From the NCBI GenBank assembly GCA_963778075.1, contig CAVZTJ010000001.1, forward strand, positions 558,001 through 622,000: a stretch of 64,000 nucleotides of DNA, written 5' to 3'. Shown here one piece after another: positions 34,249-43,259 of the stretch. A program made the position numbers and the translations under genes. This stretch comes from JASHPR01 sp963778075 (lineage in GTDB: Bacteria > Actinomycetota > Actinomycetes > Streptosporangiales > Streptosporangiaceae). How positions within the stretch are numbered: the first letter of the stretch is position 1; each line of letters begins with the position of its first letter. The notes beneath the pieces are model-generated. The model saw nothing but the letters and a program-made list of their open reading frames with translations, was not told where the DNA came from and made no database searches.

Positions 34249-34888
34249 ACCCCGTGCGGCGTGAAGAACGACCGCACGTCGTACCGGCCCTTCTTCACGA
34301 TGGAGAAGTCGATCAGGTTGATCACGCTCCACGGGACGAAGAAGAACAGCAGCACGTCGATGAAGTTCTCGAACGAGGTGAGGAACGTCTTGTAGCCGGT
34401 CTCGGCCAGCACGGTGGCGATGATGAACACCAGGAGCAGCCCGGCAACCCGAGCCGTCCGAGAGGCCACGACCTTCTGGAACGTGCTGCGCACGCTCTCG
34501 ACCGCGAGCATGCCGGTGTATGCGTTCAGCGCGTCGCTGCCGAGCAGGCTCAGCGCCAGGATCGGCAGGATCCACTTGCCCGCGATCGCACCGATCGACG
34601 CCACCGCCGAAGCGGCGGGCGAGATCGCGGTGATATAGATGCCCAGGCCTCCGTACAGGCAGGTGGCCAGCGCGTTGCCGCTGAACACCGCCCAGTAGGT
34701 GCGCGGGGCGCTGACGTTTTTTGGCAGGTACCGGGAGTAGTCGGACACGTAGACCGCCCAGCTCAGCATGTTCATGAAGAACAGCCCCACCGCGGCGATG
34801 AAGATCGGGAAGCTGGACAGGTGGGTGCCGCCCATCCCCTTGGCCAGCGAGTCGCCGCTGGTCGCGGTGAAGACACGGCGGCCACGAG
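34040..34888 (-). pseudogene. NCS1-type nucleobase/cation symporter, N-terminal half missing
   Basis: About 280 residues are kept: FIAAVGLFFMNMLSWAVYVS then DYSRYLPKNVSAPRTYWAVF, LGIYITAISPAASAVAS, LLGSDALNAYTGMLAVESV, and later helices to GFVVAGAGYLIASRVARG. These are helices about 6-12 of the cytosine/purine/allantoin permease family. The first five helices are gone, and upstream the frame meets a fragment of an unrelated aminotransferase near 34888. The C-terminal frame overruns into the Nudix gene on the other strand. Without helices 1-5 it cannot transport. Confidence 0.8.
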
Positions 34889-35097
34889 GCCCAGTACCGC
34901 CTCGCCGTGGAGGATGACCGGCGGCAGCGGCGTCCTGAACGCCGTCTGCATCAGCTCGACTGTGTCCGCGTACAGCTCACGGAACGCCGGGTCGTAGTGA
35001 TGCAGCACCGGCTGGCCGAGCGCGGCCAGGGTGGCCGGGGTGGCCCCGGCAGGCCCCGCGGCCAGGGTGAAGACCGGCTCGAATGGGGCCGGCCAAA
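34888..35097 (-). pseudogene. N-terminal fragment of a class V aminotransferase
   Basis: The minus strand reads FTLAAGPAGATPATLAALGQ then PVLHHYDPAFRELYADTVEL and PPVILHGEAVLGLVAAVSS before the frame dissolves into permease sequence. This is the first 70 residues of alanine-glyoxylate/pyridoxamine-pyruvate type aminotransferases, in which GEAVLGLEAA precedes the large domain. The PLP lysine domain is missing. A deletion has joined it to the NCS1 permease. Confidence 0.7.
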
Positions 35098-35108
35098 GGC
35101 CGGGGACG

Positions 35109-36020
35109 TCAACTCAGTGCCTTGCGCACGGCCACCAGCCGGGCCGCCCGCTCCTGGCGCAGGCTCTGCGCCTGATCCGGGGTGTAGCTGAACAGGCCGG
35201 AACCGGTCTTCATGCCGAGCTCACCGCGCTGCACCCGCGAGGTGATGGTCTCGCTCACGTCGCGGCGGGCGTTCAGGTCCTGGTTCAGGTAGCTGCCGAC
35301 CGCGCTGTAGATATCCAGGCCCGCCACGTCGAGCAGCTGCAGCGGCGGGATCACCGCGAGCTTGAACCCGATCCCCCACTTCACGCACGTGTCGAGTTCC
35401 TCGGCGGAGATCACGCCGTCGTCCACGAGCGCCAGGCACTCGCGCATGATCGCGTAGAGCACGCGGTTCTCCACGAAGCCGGGGACGTCGCGCTGCACCC
35501 GCACCGGGACCAGGCCGAGCTCGCTGATCGTGGCGCGGAGCCGCTCCACGACGTCCGGTGACGTCAGCGCGCCCGCGATCACCTCGATCACCGGGATCAC
35601 GTGCGGCGGGTTGGACCAGTGCATGCCGACCACCCGGGTCGGGTCGGCCACGGACTCGGCCAGCTTCGTGATCGGGATGCCCGACGTGTTGCTGGCCAGA
35701 ATCGCCGACGCCGGAGCGACCGGTCCGGGTCAGCAACACGTCCGCGTTGATCGCGAAGTTTTCCGGCGCGCCTCGATCACGAGATCGCTGCCATGACCGC
35801 GGCGCCAAGATCGGCGTGAACCGTGACGGTGCCGCGCTCGGCGACCGTCCGGGCCGCCGATCCGGTCGAGCACCGTGAAGGCGGTCTCCACATCGCCAGG
35901 CGCCCGATCCCGGGCCGCCTGCAGGGTGACGAAGCAGCTGACGTCGCGGCCGCCCCTGGCAAACGTCGCAGCCATGCCGGGACCCATGGTCCCGGTGCCG
36001 ATGATCGCTACCCGCTTCAT
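35109..36020 (-). pseudogene. 3-hydroxyacyl-CoA dehydrogenase, frameshifted in the middle
   Basis: ATG 36020 opens a normal NAD-binding start MKRVAIIGTGTMGPGMAATF. Around 35700-35860 several frame changes disrupt the region that should hold the acidic loop and DLVIEA. The last 180 residues are intact: VVGMHWSNPPHVIPVIEVIA (with the catalytic histidine), PGFVENRVLYAIMRECLALV and the substrate domain to GLFSYTPDQ. The family oxidises 3-hydroxyacyl-CoA or 3-hydroxy acids. Together with the adjacent aminotransferase and permease pieces it looks like the rest of a catabolic operon. Confidence 0.8.
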
Positions 36021-36096
36021 GTGCTGCCCTCCGCTCGGTCGAGCTTGCGGTTGTCTTACTGCCAGACGTTGCCGGTGCCGGAAGCAGGGATCACGC

Positions 36097-36853
36097 TCAG
36101 CTGTAGAACGCGGGCGCCTTCAGCCAGCCGCGGTAGGTGTTGGCGTCGTGCGAGTAGAACACCTCGGCGTCGAGCGCTTCGGCGAGGGCTGCCATCCACC
36201 GCATGGACGCGACGCTTGCCGTCGGGTCAAGGTGGAACCCCGCGATGATCGTCTTCTCGATGCTCTGCCTGGTGTAGACGGCGTCGCCGGTGAACAGCAT
36301 CGGGCGCCGCCCGGCCGGCTCGACCATGAGGCTGACGTGCCCCGCCGTGTGCCCGGGCGTCTCGAACACGTGCAGGCCGCTGGCGATCTCGGTGTCGCCG
36401 GTCAGCGGCTCGTATCTCGGGGCCGATCTCGTCGAAGCTCAGGTCCGAGTAGCCGAGGCGCTCGAACGGCTGATGGTTGTGGCTGGCCGCGAGCTCCTTC
36501 TCGTGCGTCAGGACGGTGGCGCCGCGGCAGAACTTGTTACCGCCCACGTGGTCGAAGTGATAGTGCGAGTTCAGCACGTGGGTCACGTCGTCCGGGCTGC
36601 GGCCGGCGAGCTTGAGCTGGCCGGGGATGCTCTGATCCGGAGTCTGCAGCGGCTGCTCGAACGGCAGCACCTTGTTCACGTGCTCGAGGTCGTAGCCGGT
36701 GTCGAACAGGAACAGCCCGTCCGGGTGCTCGATGAGGACGCTGTAGCAGGGGAACCGGACCGGGCCGCCCGGGCAGGCGTTCCAGTAGAGGTGGTATCCG
36801 TCGATGACGAGCGTTCCCCCGTCGAGGAGATAGACGCGCACGTTGGCTGCCAT
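36097..36853 (-). pseudogene. Metallo-beta-lactamase fold N-acyl homoserine lactonase-like protein, one frameshift
   Basis: From ATG 36853 the protein reads VRVYLLDGGTLVIDGYHLYW, VLIEHPDGLFLFDTGYDLEH and the zinc motif H97-YH-FDH (HYHFDH), as in AiiA/AttM-type quorum-quenching lactonases. Near 36418 a single-base change moves the frame. The second half in the other frame is complete: LHVFETPGHTAGHVSLMV, PMLFTGDAVYTRQSIEK and VFYSHDANTYRGWLKAP. All zinc ligands survive across the two frames, so a sequencing error is possible and should be excluded before calling it dead. Confidence 0.7.
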
Positions 36854-36966
36854 GGCTTACCCGCTCTCCTGGACAGACCCTTAGCGGACCGGCCGGTTCC
36901 GCGTCTACTTACAAGCGGGCCACGCCAGAAGCGGCGCGTCAAGATCCCAGTGGCACCAGAGCTTTC

Positions 36967-37986
36967 TCAGCCCTCCGGCGTAGCTAGCAGCCCGTCGGTG
37001 TGCCCGGCACGGTCGGTGTAGTAGCCGACAAGGTCGCCGGCGTCGTTGACCCCGGTGATCGCCGTGCTCACCGCGCCGCCCGGGCCGTCCACGATGGCGA
37101 ACCCGCGCGCGCTGGTCCAGGTGAACCCGCGCGCGGTCTGGCCGACCTGGTAGTAGCCCACGACCTCGCCGGCGTCGTTGATGCCGGTCGCCCTCGTCGC
37201 CGTGGCGCGCGGGAACTGGAGCACGGACAGCTGGCCGCCCGGGGCGAGCACGAAGCCCTCCGTCCGCCCGGCCCGGCCGGTGAAGAACCCGGCCACGGCG
37301 CCCGCGTTGTTGATCGCGGCGGCGACCACGCTGCTCGCGCCGGGAACCGTGATGGCCCCGAACCGCTTCGTCGTGATGTCGTACGTATACGCATGGTCGA
37401 GGCCCCTGGTGTCGGCGTAGAAGCCGACGGCCACGTTGTGGTCGTTGACGCCGAGCAGCTCGTTCTCCGGCGAGCTCGCGTTGTCCGCGACGGAGTGGAA
37501 CTGGCCGTTCTCGAGATACCAGCCGGAGATGCGGCCCGAGTGGCCGCTCGCGGACCAGAACCCCACCTGAACGCCGGCGTTGTTCAGGCTGGTGAGGCGG
37601 GTCTGCGCCGAGCCCGGGAACATGATCCTCTGGTACTTGGCCCGGCCGTACGGGGGCCGCAGGATGTAGCCGGTGTTCGGGTGGCCGGCCGCGCCGGAGC
37701 CGAAGTAGCCGCCGATGTGGCCGCGGTTGTTGATGCTGAGCAGCTCGTTGAACGTCGCGTCGCCGGGGTTGTTGAGCGTGCCGAAGGAGTAGTCGGCAGC
37801 GACCGGGGCGAGCGTGGAGCTCGGCCGCGGACTGGATGCTTCCGGGCTGGCCGCGGGCGGGCTGGGCCGGGCCGGGCCGACCGCTGCTGTCCGCGGTGCC
37901 CGGAATCCGAGCGCCAGGGCCGCGGCGAGCACCCCTAAAGCGACAAGGGCGATCGCAGCCAGGCAGATGCGCATCGGCGCGGTCAT
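36967..37986 (-). CDS. HAF-repeat extracytoplasmic protein
   Basis: 339 residues from ATG 37986. An N-terminal membrane anchor or signal (MRICLAAIALVALGVLAAAL) is followed by a Pro/Ser linker and then a repeated unit of about 45 residues whose core is I-N-N-A-G-x-x-x-G-[FY]-[FWY]: INNRGHIGGYF, LNNAGVQVGFW, VNDHNVAVGFY, INNAGAVAGFF, INDAGEVVGYY and VNDAGDLVGYY. This is the HAF extracellular repeat, probably building a beta-propeller. Six units fit one propeller. Role and ligand are unknown. It is divergent from fasR but is unlikely to be related. Confidence 0.82.
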   Translation of the reverse strand: MTAPMRICLAAIALVALGVLAAALALGFRAPRTAAVGPARPSPPAASPEASSPRPSSTLAPVAADYSFGTLNNPGDATFNELLSINNRGHIGGYFGSGAAGHPNTGYILRPPYGRAKYQRIMFPGSAQTRLTSLNNAGVQVGFWSASGHSGRISGWYLENGQFHSVADNASSPENELLGVNDHNVAVGFYADTRGLDHAYTYDITTKRFGAITVPGASSVVAAAINNAGAVAGFFTGRAGRTEGFVLAPGGQLSVLQFPRATATRATGINDAGEVVGYYQVGQTARGFTWTSARGFAIVDGPGGAVSTAITGVNDAGDLVGYYTDRAGHTDGLLATPEG

Positions 37987-38124
37987 GTCCCCCTCACCCC
38001 GTAACCAGAATGACACTTAAACCGACATTTAGGATTCTACCGATGTCCCGCCGCCGATGTGACCCCTCCCGGTACCAAGGGGCGGCGTTCGGCCGGAACG
38101 CGGCGCTCGTGGCACCCTGGCTGG

Positions 38125-39336
38125 GTGACCGCAACACAGCAGAGCCCCGCGGAGGGCCGGCCGAAGGCCCGGGTCCGCGGCGAGACCGTGCGCAGGCTCG
38201 AGCGGTCGATGGGCCAGCTGTCCACCGCGGCCATGGCCTCGATGGACACCCGGCTGCCCTGGTTCGGCGCGATGTCAGCGGAGAACCGGTCCTGGCTCGG
38301 CCTGGTCGCCCAGGCGGCGCTGGCAACGTTCATGGACTGGATCAAGCACCCGGAGCGCGGTCGCCCGGCAGTGGCCGGCCAGGTGTTCGGGACCGCGCCG
38401 CGGGAGCTCGCCCGGGCGGTCAGCCTGCAGCAGACCGTTGAGATGGCCCGCGTGATCATCGATGTGGTCGAGGCGCAGGTGGACGAGCTGGCCGCGCCGG
38501 GTGGCGAGGCCGAGCTGCGCGAGGCGGTGCTGCGGTACACGCGGGAGATCGCGTTCGGCGCCGCGCAGGTCTATGCCCGCACCGCCGAGGCCCGGGGCGC
38601 CTGGGACGCCCGGCTGGAGGCGCTCGTGGTGGACTCGCTGGTCCGCGGCGAGGTGGACGAGGCCCTGCAGTCCTGGGCGTCCGCGCTGAACTGGTCGGCG
38701 GGCCCGGTGGCGGTGATCGCGGGCATCGCCGACGGCAGCGAGCCGGAGAACCTCATCGACGAACTGCACGCCATCGCCCGCCGGGCCCGGCTCGACCTGC
38801 TGGCCGGGGTGCACGGGCACCGGCTGGTCGTGGTGCTCGGCGGAACGGACCAGCCGGTCAAGGCGGCGGCGCAGTTCTCCGGCCGGTTCGGCGCCGGCCC
38901 GGTCGTGGTCGGCCCGGCAGTGGGCGACCTGCAGTCGGCCACGCTGTCCGCGAGCGCGGCGCTGGCCGGCCTGCGCGCCGCTGCCGCGTGGCCCGAGGCG
39001 CCGCGGCCGGTCGAGGCGGCCGACCTGCTGCCCGAGCGCGCGCTGGACGGCGACGACGAAGCGCGCGCCGAACTGCTGGATGAGGTGTACAAGCCGCTGC
39101 TGAGCGGCGGCTCCGCGCTGCTCGACACCGTCATGACCTACCTCGAGCAGGGCAACTCGCTGGAGGCCACGGCCCGGATGCTGTTCGTGCACCCGAACAC
39201 CGTGCGCTACCGGCTGCGCCGGGTGAGCGAGCTCACCGGCCTGGCCCCGGGCCACGGCCGGGACGGCTTCACGCTCTGGGTCGCGGTGGTCTTTGGCCGC
39301 CTGGCGCACAGCCGGCTGGCACACAAGGGAACATGA
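38125..39336 (+). CDS. fasR: PucR-type regulator of fatty acid synthesis (FasR-like)
   Basis: 403 residues from GTG 38125. The C-terminus carries the PucR helix-turn-helix: LDTVMTYLEQGNSLEATARM followed by LFVHPNTVRYRLRRVSELTG. The middle is a GGDEF-like sensor region (AGVHGHRLVVVLGGTD). It stands directly upstream of fabD, as does Streptomyces FasR, the activator of the fabD-fabH-acpP-fabF genes. The acyl-CoA or other signal it answers to here is not visible. About 85 bp separate it from fabD, so the operon probably has its own promoter. Confidence 0.87.
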   Translation: MTATQQSPAEGRPKARVRGETVRRLERSMGQLSTAAMASMDTRLPWFGAMSAENRSWLGLVAQAALATFMDWIKHPERGRPAVAGQVFGTAPRELARAVSLQQTVEMARVIIDVVEAQVDELAAPGGEAELREAVLRYTREIAFGAAQVYARTAEARGAWDARLEALVVDSLVRGEVDEALQSWASALNWSAGPVAVIAGIADGSEPENLIDELHAIARRARLDLLAGVHGHRLVVVLGGTDQPVKAAAQFSGRFGAGPVVVGPAVGDLQSATLSASAALAGLRAAAAWPEAPRPVEAADLLPERALDGDDEARAELLDEVYKPLLSGGSALLDTVMTYLEQGNSLEATARMLFVHPNTVRYRLRRVSELTGLAPGHGRDGFTLWVAVVFGRLAHSRLAHKGT

Positions 39337-39422
39337 CTTGTATGGTTCCTCCAAGGTTTTGCGGATGAACTTCGTACCCTTCGTTATTCATATGGTGAAC
39401 TCCTACAGTGCAGGGTAGAGGG
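39337..39422 (+). promoter_or_regulatory. fasR-fabD intergenic region, probable fab promoter
   Basis: This gap is clearly richer in A/T than the genes around it, with TTGTATGG, TTCGTTATTCATATGG and an AGGG ribosome site before the fabD ATG. It is the natural place for the FasR-activated promoter. I cannot assign exact -35 and -10 boxes. Confidence 0.45.
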
Positions 39423-40640
39423 ATGCTTCTCCTCGCGGCCCCCGGGCAGGGCGCACAGGCACCGGGATTCCTGGGAGAGTGGCTGGAGCTGCCCGGGTTC
39501 GCCGAGCGGCTCGGCGCCCTGTCTGACCTCGCCGGATGCGACCTGATCAGGTGCGGGACCACCGCCGGCGCCGAGGAGATCAGGGACACCGCCATCGCCC
39601 AGCCGCTGCTGGTCGCGGCCGCCGTCATCGCGGCGGCCGAGCTGCTCGGCGGCGTCGGCCAGGCAGATGAGCTTGCCGACGCGGCGCTGGCCGCCGGTGT
39701 CGGGGCCACCGCCGGGCACAGCGTGGGTGAGCTGGCCGCCGGGGCGATCGCCGGCACGCTGTCGGCCGAGGACGCGGTCCGCCTGGTGCGGGTGCGCGGC
39801 CAGGCCATGGCCCAGGCGGCGGCGGCCGAGCCGACCGGGATGACCGCGGTGCTGGGCGGCGATGAGGTGGACGTGCTCGCCGGGATCGCGGCGCACGGGC
39901 TCACTGCGGCCAACGTGAACGGCGCAGGCCAGATCGTCGCCGCGGGCACGCTCGAGCAGCTGGCCGCGTTCGCCGCCGACCCGCCGCCGCGCGCCAGGCT
40001 CCGCCCGCTCTCGGTGGCCGGCGCGTTCCACACCAGCCACATGGCTCCGGCCGTCGGCGCGCTGCGCGCCGCGGCCGACGGAATGGCCGTGCGCAGCCCG
40101 GCGCTCGCGCTGCTGTCGAACCGGGACGGGGCCGTGGTAAGCAGCGGCGGCGACTGGATGGAGCGGATCGTCACGCAGGTGAGCGCGCCGGTCCGGTGGG
40201 ACAGGTGCATGCAGGCCATGACGGACCTCGGCGTCACCGCGCTCATCGAGCTCCCCCCGGCAGGCACCCTGACCGGGCTGGCCCGCCGGGCGTTGCCCGG
40301 CGTGAAGACCGTGGCCCTGAAGACCCCGGGCGACCTGGACCAGGCGCGGGCGATGCTGGCCGCCGAGCACGACGCCGGCCAGGACAGCCACACGCCGGAC
40401 TGGCGGCTGATCGTCGCGCCGCTCGCCGGGACGTTCCGGGCCGGGCCGAACGGCTCGCCTGCCGGGCCCGGGACCACGGTCAGCTCCGGCAGCGACCTCG
40501 GCCGCGTCGAGATGCGCGGCAGCAACCACACGATCTCCCCGTCGTTCCCGGCCACGATCATTGAGTGGCTGGTCGAGGACGGCGACCCGGTCAGCGCTGG
40601 CCAGCCGCTGGTCCGGCTGCAGCCAGAAGGCACCGAGTAA
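39423..40640 (+). CDS. fabD: Malonyl-CoA:ACP transacylase FabD with extra C-terminal domain
   Basis: 405 residues, about 90 longer than usual FabD. It moves malonyl from CoA to acyl carrier protein. GQGAQ is at 8-12, the nucleophile S100 in GHSVGE, R125 in LVRVRGQAM and the catalytic histidine H203 in GAFHTSHM. After residue 325 comes an added domain of about 75 residues, DWRLIVAPLAGTFRAG ... ATIIEWLVEDGDPVSAGQPL VRL, built like a biotinyl/lipoyl carrier domain but without a lysine at the hairpin (the turn reads RVEMRGSNHT). The ATG at 39423 has AGGG upstream. fabH begins 16 bp after it. Confidence 0.93.
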   Translation: MLLLAAPGQGAQAPGFLGEWLELPGFAERLGALSDLAGCDLIRCGTTAGAEEIRDTAIAQPLLVAAAVIAAAELLGGVGQADELADAALAAGVGATAGHSVGELAAGAIAGTLSAEDAVRLVRVRGQAMAQAAAAEPTGMTAVLGGDEVDVLAGIAAHGLTAANVNGAGQIVAAGTLEQLAAFAADPPPRARLRPLSVAGAFHTSHMAPAVGALRAAADGMAVRSPALALLSNRDGAVVSSGGDWMERIVTQVSAPVRWDRCMQAMTDLGVTALIELPPAGTLTGLARRALPGVKTVALKTPGDLDQARAMLAAEHDAGQDSHTPDWRLIVAPLAGTFRAGPNGSPAGPGTTVSSGSDLGRVEMRGSNHTISPSFPATIIEWLVEDGDPVSAGQPLVRLQPEGTE

Positions 40641-40656
40641 GGAGAGCACAGCTCCG

Positions 40657-41622
40657 ATGCGACAGACCGAAGGCACAGCAGGCGCCCGGATCCTGGCATT
40701 TGGCGGCTACCAGCCGGCCCGGGTCGTCACCAACGACGAGATCGCCGCCATGGTGGATACCAACGACGAGTGGATCCGCAGCCGGGTCGGCATCGCCAGC
40801 CGCCGGATAGCGGGCCCGGACGAGACCGTTGCCGACATGGCGGTCAACGCGGGCGGCAAGGCTCTGGCCGCCAGCGGCCTGTCCCCCGAGGACATCGATC
40901 TGGTGATCGTCGCCACCTGCACGCCGGAGGCGCAGATCCCGAACACCGCGGCGACGGTGGCCCGCAGGCTTGGCATCAACGCGCCCGGTGCCTACGACAT
41001 GAACGCCGCGTGCGCCGGGTTCTGCTACGCGCTGGCCAACGCCAGCGACGCGGTGCGCACCGGGACCGCCCAGAACGTGCTGGTGATCGGCGCCGAGAAG
41101 CTGTCGCAGTGGATCGACTGGACCGACCGGTCCACCTGCATCATCTTTGCCGACGGCGCCGGCGCCGTGGTCGTCAGCCCGGTGACCGACCCCGACGAGG
41201 CGGGCATCGGGCCCGTGGTGTGGGGCAGCGCGGGCGACATGGCCGACAAGATCTACATCCCGGACCGCAACGGGTTCATCATCCAGGAAGGCCAGGCGGT
41301 GTTCCGCTGGGCCACGACCGCCCTGCACCCGGTGGCCAAGAAGGCGTGCGAGCGGGCCGGCGTCGACCCGACGGAGCTGGCCGCGTTCGTGCCGCACCAG
41401 GCCAACCTGCGGATCGTCGAGGCGATCGCGCGCAAGCTGGGCGCGCCGCAGGCGCTGGTGGCCGACGACATCGTGACCGCGGGCAACACGTCGTCGGCTT
41501 CGATCCCGCTGGCCCTGGCCAGGATGCTCGAGCGCGGCGAGATCCCGTCCGGCGCCCCCGTTCTGGTGCTCGGCTTCGGCGCCGGCATCTGCTACGCCGG
41601 CCAGGTGATCAAGGTACCCTGA
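40657..41622 (+). CDS. fabH: 3-oxoacyl-ACP synthase III
   Basis: 321 residues from ATG 40657 with an AAGGAGAG site. It starts chains by condensing an acyl-CoA with malonyl-ACP. The catalytic triad is visible: C119 in NAACAGFCYA, H247 in FVPHQANLRI and N277 in AGNTSSASIPLAL. The C-terminal GFGAGICYAGQVI is standard. In actinobacteria FabH usually takes branched starters, which sets the iso/anteiso fatty acid pattern; specificity cannot be read here. It is cotranscribed with fabD. Confidence 0.96.
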   Translation: MRQTEGTAGARILAFGGYQPARVVTNDEIAAMVDTNDEWIRSRVGIASRRIAGPDETVADMAVNAGGKALAASGLSPEDIDLVIVATCTPEAQIPNTAATVARRLGINAPGAYDMNAACAGFCYALANASDAVRTGTAQNVLVIGAEKLSQWIDWTDRSTCIIFADGAGAVVVSPVTDPDEAGIGPVVWGSAGDMADKIYIPDRNGFIIQEGQAVFRWATTALHPVAKKACERAGVDPTELAAFVPHQANLRIVEAIARKLGAPQALVADDIVTAGNTSSASIPLALARMLERGEIPSGAPVLVLGFGAGICYAGQVIKVP

Positions 41623-41626
41623 CCGG

Positions 41627-41645
41627 GCCCCGGGCATTCCGGGGC
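41627..41645 (+). promoter_or_regulatory. Hairpin between fabH and acpP
   Basis: GCCCCGG (41627-41633) and CCGGGGC (41639-41645) form a 7-bp stem with a 5-base loop directly after the fabH stop. It could be a partial terminator or a processing site that helps set the higher acpP level, in line with the larger 68-bp gap here. Confidence 0.4.
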
Positions 41646-41690
41646 TAAATCCGGTTTCTGCACCCAAACACGAAGGAGAATCCGCGACCC

Positions 41691-41945
41691 ATGGCCATGA
41701 GCGACCAGGAAATCCAGACAGGCCTCGCCGAGATCATCGACGAGGTGGCGGGCGTCCCAGCCGACCAGGTCACCCCCGACAAGACGTTCGTCGACGACCT
41801 GGACATCGACTCCCTGTCGATGGTCGAGATCGCGGTGGCGGCCCAGGACAAGTTCGGCGTCGAGATCCCCGACGACCAGCTGAAGGACCTCAAGACCGTT
41901 CAGGACGTGATCGATTACGTCAAGCGGAGCTCAGCATCGGCCTGA
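41691..41945 (+). CDS. acpP: Acyl carrier protein
   Basis: 84 residues, acidic, with the phosphopantetheine attachment serine S41 in the motif DIDSLSMVE. The helix II and III residues that contact FAS enzymes (VEIAVAAQDKFGVEIPDDQL) are normal. It carries growing chains for the type II fatty acid synthase. A GAAGGAGAA ribosome site lies 11 bases before the ATG; two ATG codons (41691 and 41697) are possible. It sits between fabH and fabF. Confidence 0.97.
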   Translation: MAMSDQEIQTGLAEIIDEVAGVPADQVTPDKTFVDDLDIDSLSMVEIAVAAQDKFGVEIPDDQLKDLKTVQDVIDYVKRSSASA

Positions 41946-42014
41946 CCTGGCTAAAGGCCGCAGCGATGCGGCGCTGGGGAGGTCGGCGGGGCCCGGAGGC
42001 CAGAAAGGAACACA

Positions 42015-43259
42015 GTGACTGACCGGACGAACGTCGTCGTCACCGGGCTCGGCGCGATCACCCCGGTGGGCGCCGACGTCCCGTCCACCTGGGAATCGCT
42101 GCTGGCCGGGCGCAGCGGCGTGACCAGCCTGACCGAGGACTGGGCCCAGGAGCTGCCCGCACGGATCGCCGCGTGGGCGGCGGCCGACCCGGCCACGCTG
42201 ATCGACCGGGTGCAGGCGCGCCGCCTGGACCGGTGCGAGCAGCTTGCGCTGGTCGCCGCCCGTGAGGCGTGGGCCGACGCCGGCTCGCCCGAGGTGCCGC
42301 CGGAGCGGCTCGGCGTGGCCGTATCCAGCGGCATCGGCGGCGTCGCGTCCACCCTGAAGGCGTACGACACCCTCAAGGAGAAGGGCTGGTCGCGGCTGTC
42401 GCCGTTCACGGTCCCGATGCTGATGCCGAACGGCTCGGCCGGGTGGCTCAGCATCGAGCTTGGCGCCAGGGCGGGCGTGCACACCATGGTGAGCGCGTGC
42501 GCGTCCGGTGCCGAGGCGATCGGCTACGCGATGGAGATGATCAGGTCGGGCCGGGCCGACGTGGTCCTCGCCGGCGGCACCGAGGCCGCGATCATGCAGC
42601 TGAACATCGCGGCGTTCGCGGCCATGCGCGCGCTGTCCACCCGCAACGACGAGCCGGAACGGGCGTCGCGGCCCTTCGACCGGGGCAGGGACGGGTTCGT
42701 GCTCGGCGAGGGCGCCGGCATGGTGGTGCTCGAGTCGGCTGAGCACGCGGCCCGCCGGGGCGCCAACGTGTACGCGATCGCGGCTGGTGTCGGCTACTCG
42801 TCCGACGCCCACCACATCGCGCAGCCCGACCCGGATGCCACTGGGGTGGTGCGCGCCATCCAGCACGCGCTCGACGACGCGCACGTGAGCGCCGAGCAGG
42901 TGGCGCACGTGAACGCGCACGCCACCTCCACGCCAGCCGGAGACGTCGTCGAGTGCCAGGCGATCGCCACCGCGCTCGGCCCGGCGGCCAGCGGGGTGGT
43001 GATCTCCGCCACCAAATCGATGACCGGTCATCTGCTCGGCGGCGCCGGTGCCGTCGAGTCGGTGGCCGCGATCCTCGCCCTCCGCGAGCGGGTGGCTCCG
43101 CCCACCATCAATCTGGACGACCCCGACGACAACGCGGGAATCCAGATCGCGACCGAGCCGACAAAGCTGCAGCAGCGAAGCGACGCCCCGATGGCCGTGC
43201 TGAACAACTCGTTCGGCTTCGGCGGTCACAATGTCGCCCTCACCTTTACCGCCGCCTGA
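42015..43259 (+). CDS. fabF: 3-oxoacyl-ACP synthase II
   Basis: 414 residues from GTG 42015 with an AGAAAGGAA site. It is the chain-elongating condensing enzyme of fatty acid synthesis. The Cys-His-His triad is C162 in VSACASGAEAIG, H302 in VNAHATSTPAGD and H339 in SMTGHLLGGAGA; the lysine K334 of ATKSMTG is present. The ending NNSFGFGGHNVALTF is typical. The next gene begins inside its last codons (43231), pointing to translational coupling. Confidence 0.97.
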   Translation: MTDRTNVVVTGLGAITPVGADVPSTWESLLAGRSGVTSLTEDWAQELPARIAAWAAADPATLIDRVQARRLDRCEQLALVAAREAWADAGSPEVPPERLGVAVSSGIGGVASTLKAYDTLKEKGWSRLSPFTVPMLMPNGSAGWLSIELGARAGVHTMVSACASGAEAIGYAMEMIRSGRADVVLAGGTEAAIMQLNIAAFAAMRALSTRNDEPERASRPFDRGRDGFVLGEGAGMVVLESAEHAARRGANVYAIAAGVGYSSDAHHIAQPDPDATGVVRAIQHALDDAHVSAEQVAHVNAHATSTPAGDVVECQAIATALGPAASGVVISATKSMTGHLLGGAGAVESVAAILALRERVAPPTINLDDPDDNAGIQIATEPTKLQQRSDAPMAVLNNSFGFGGHNVALTFTAA

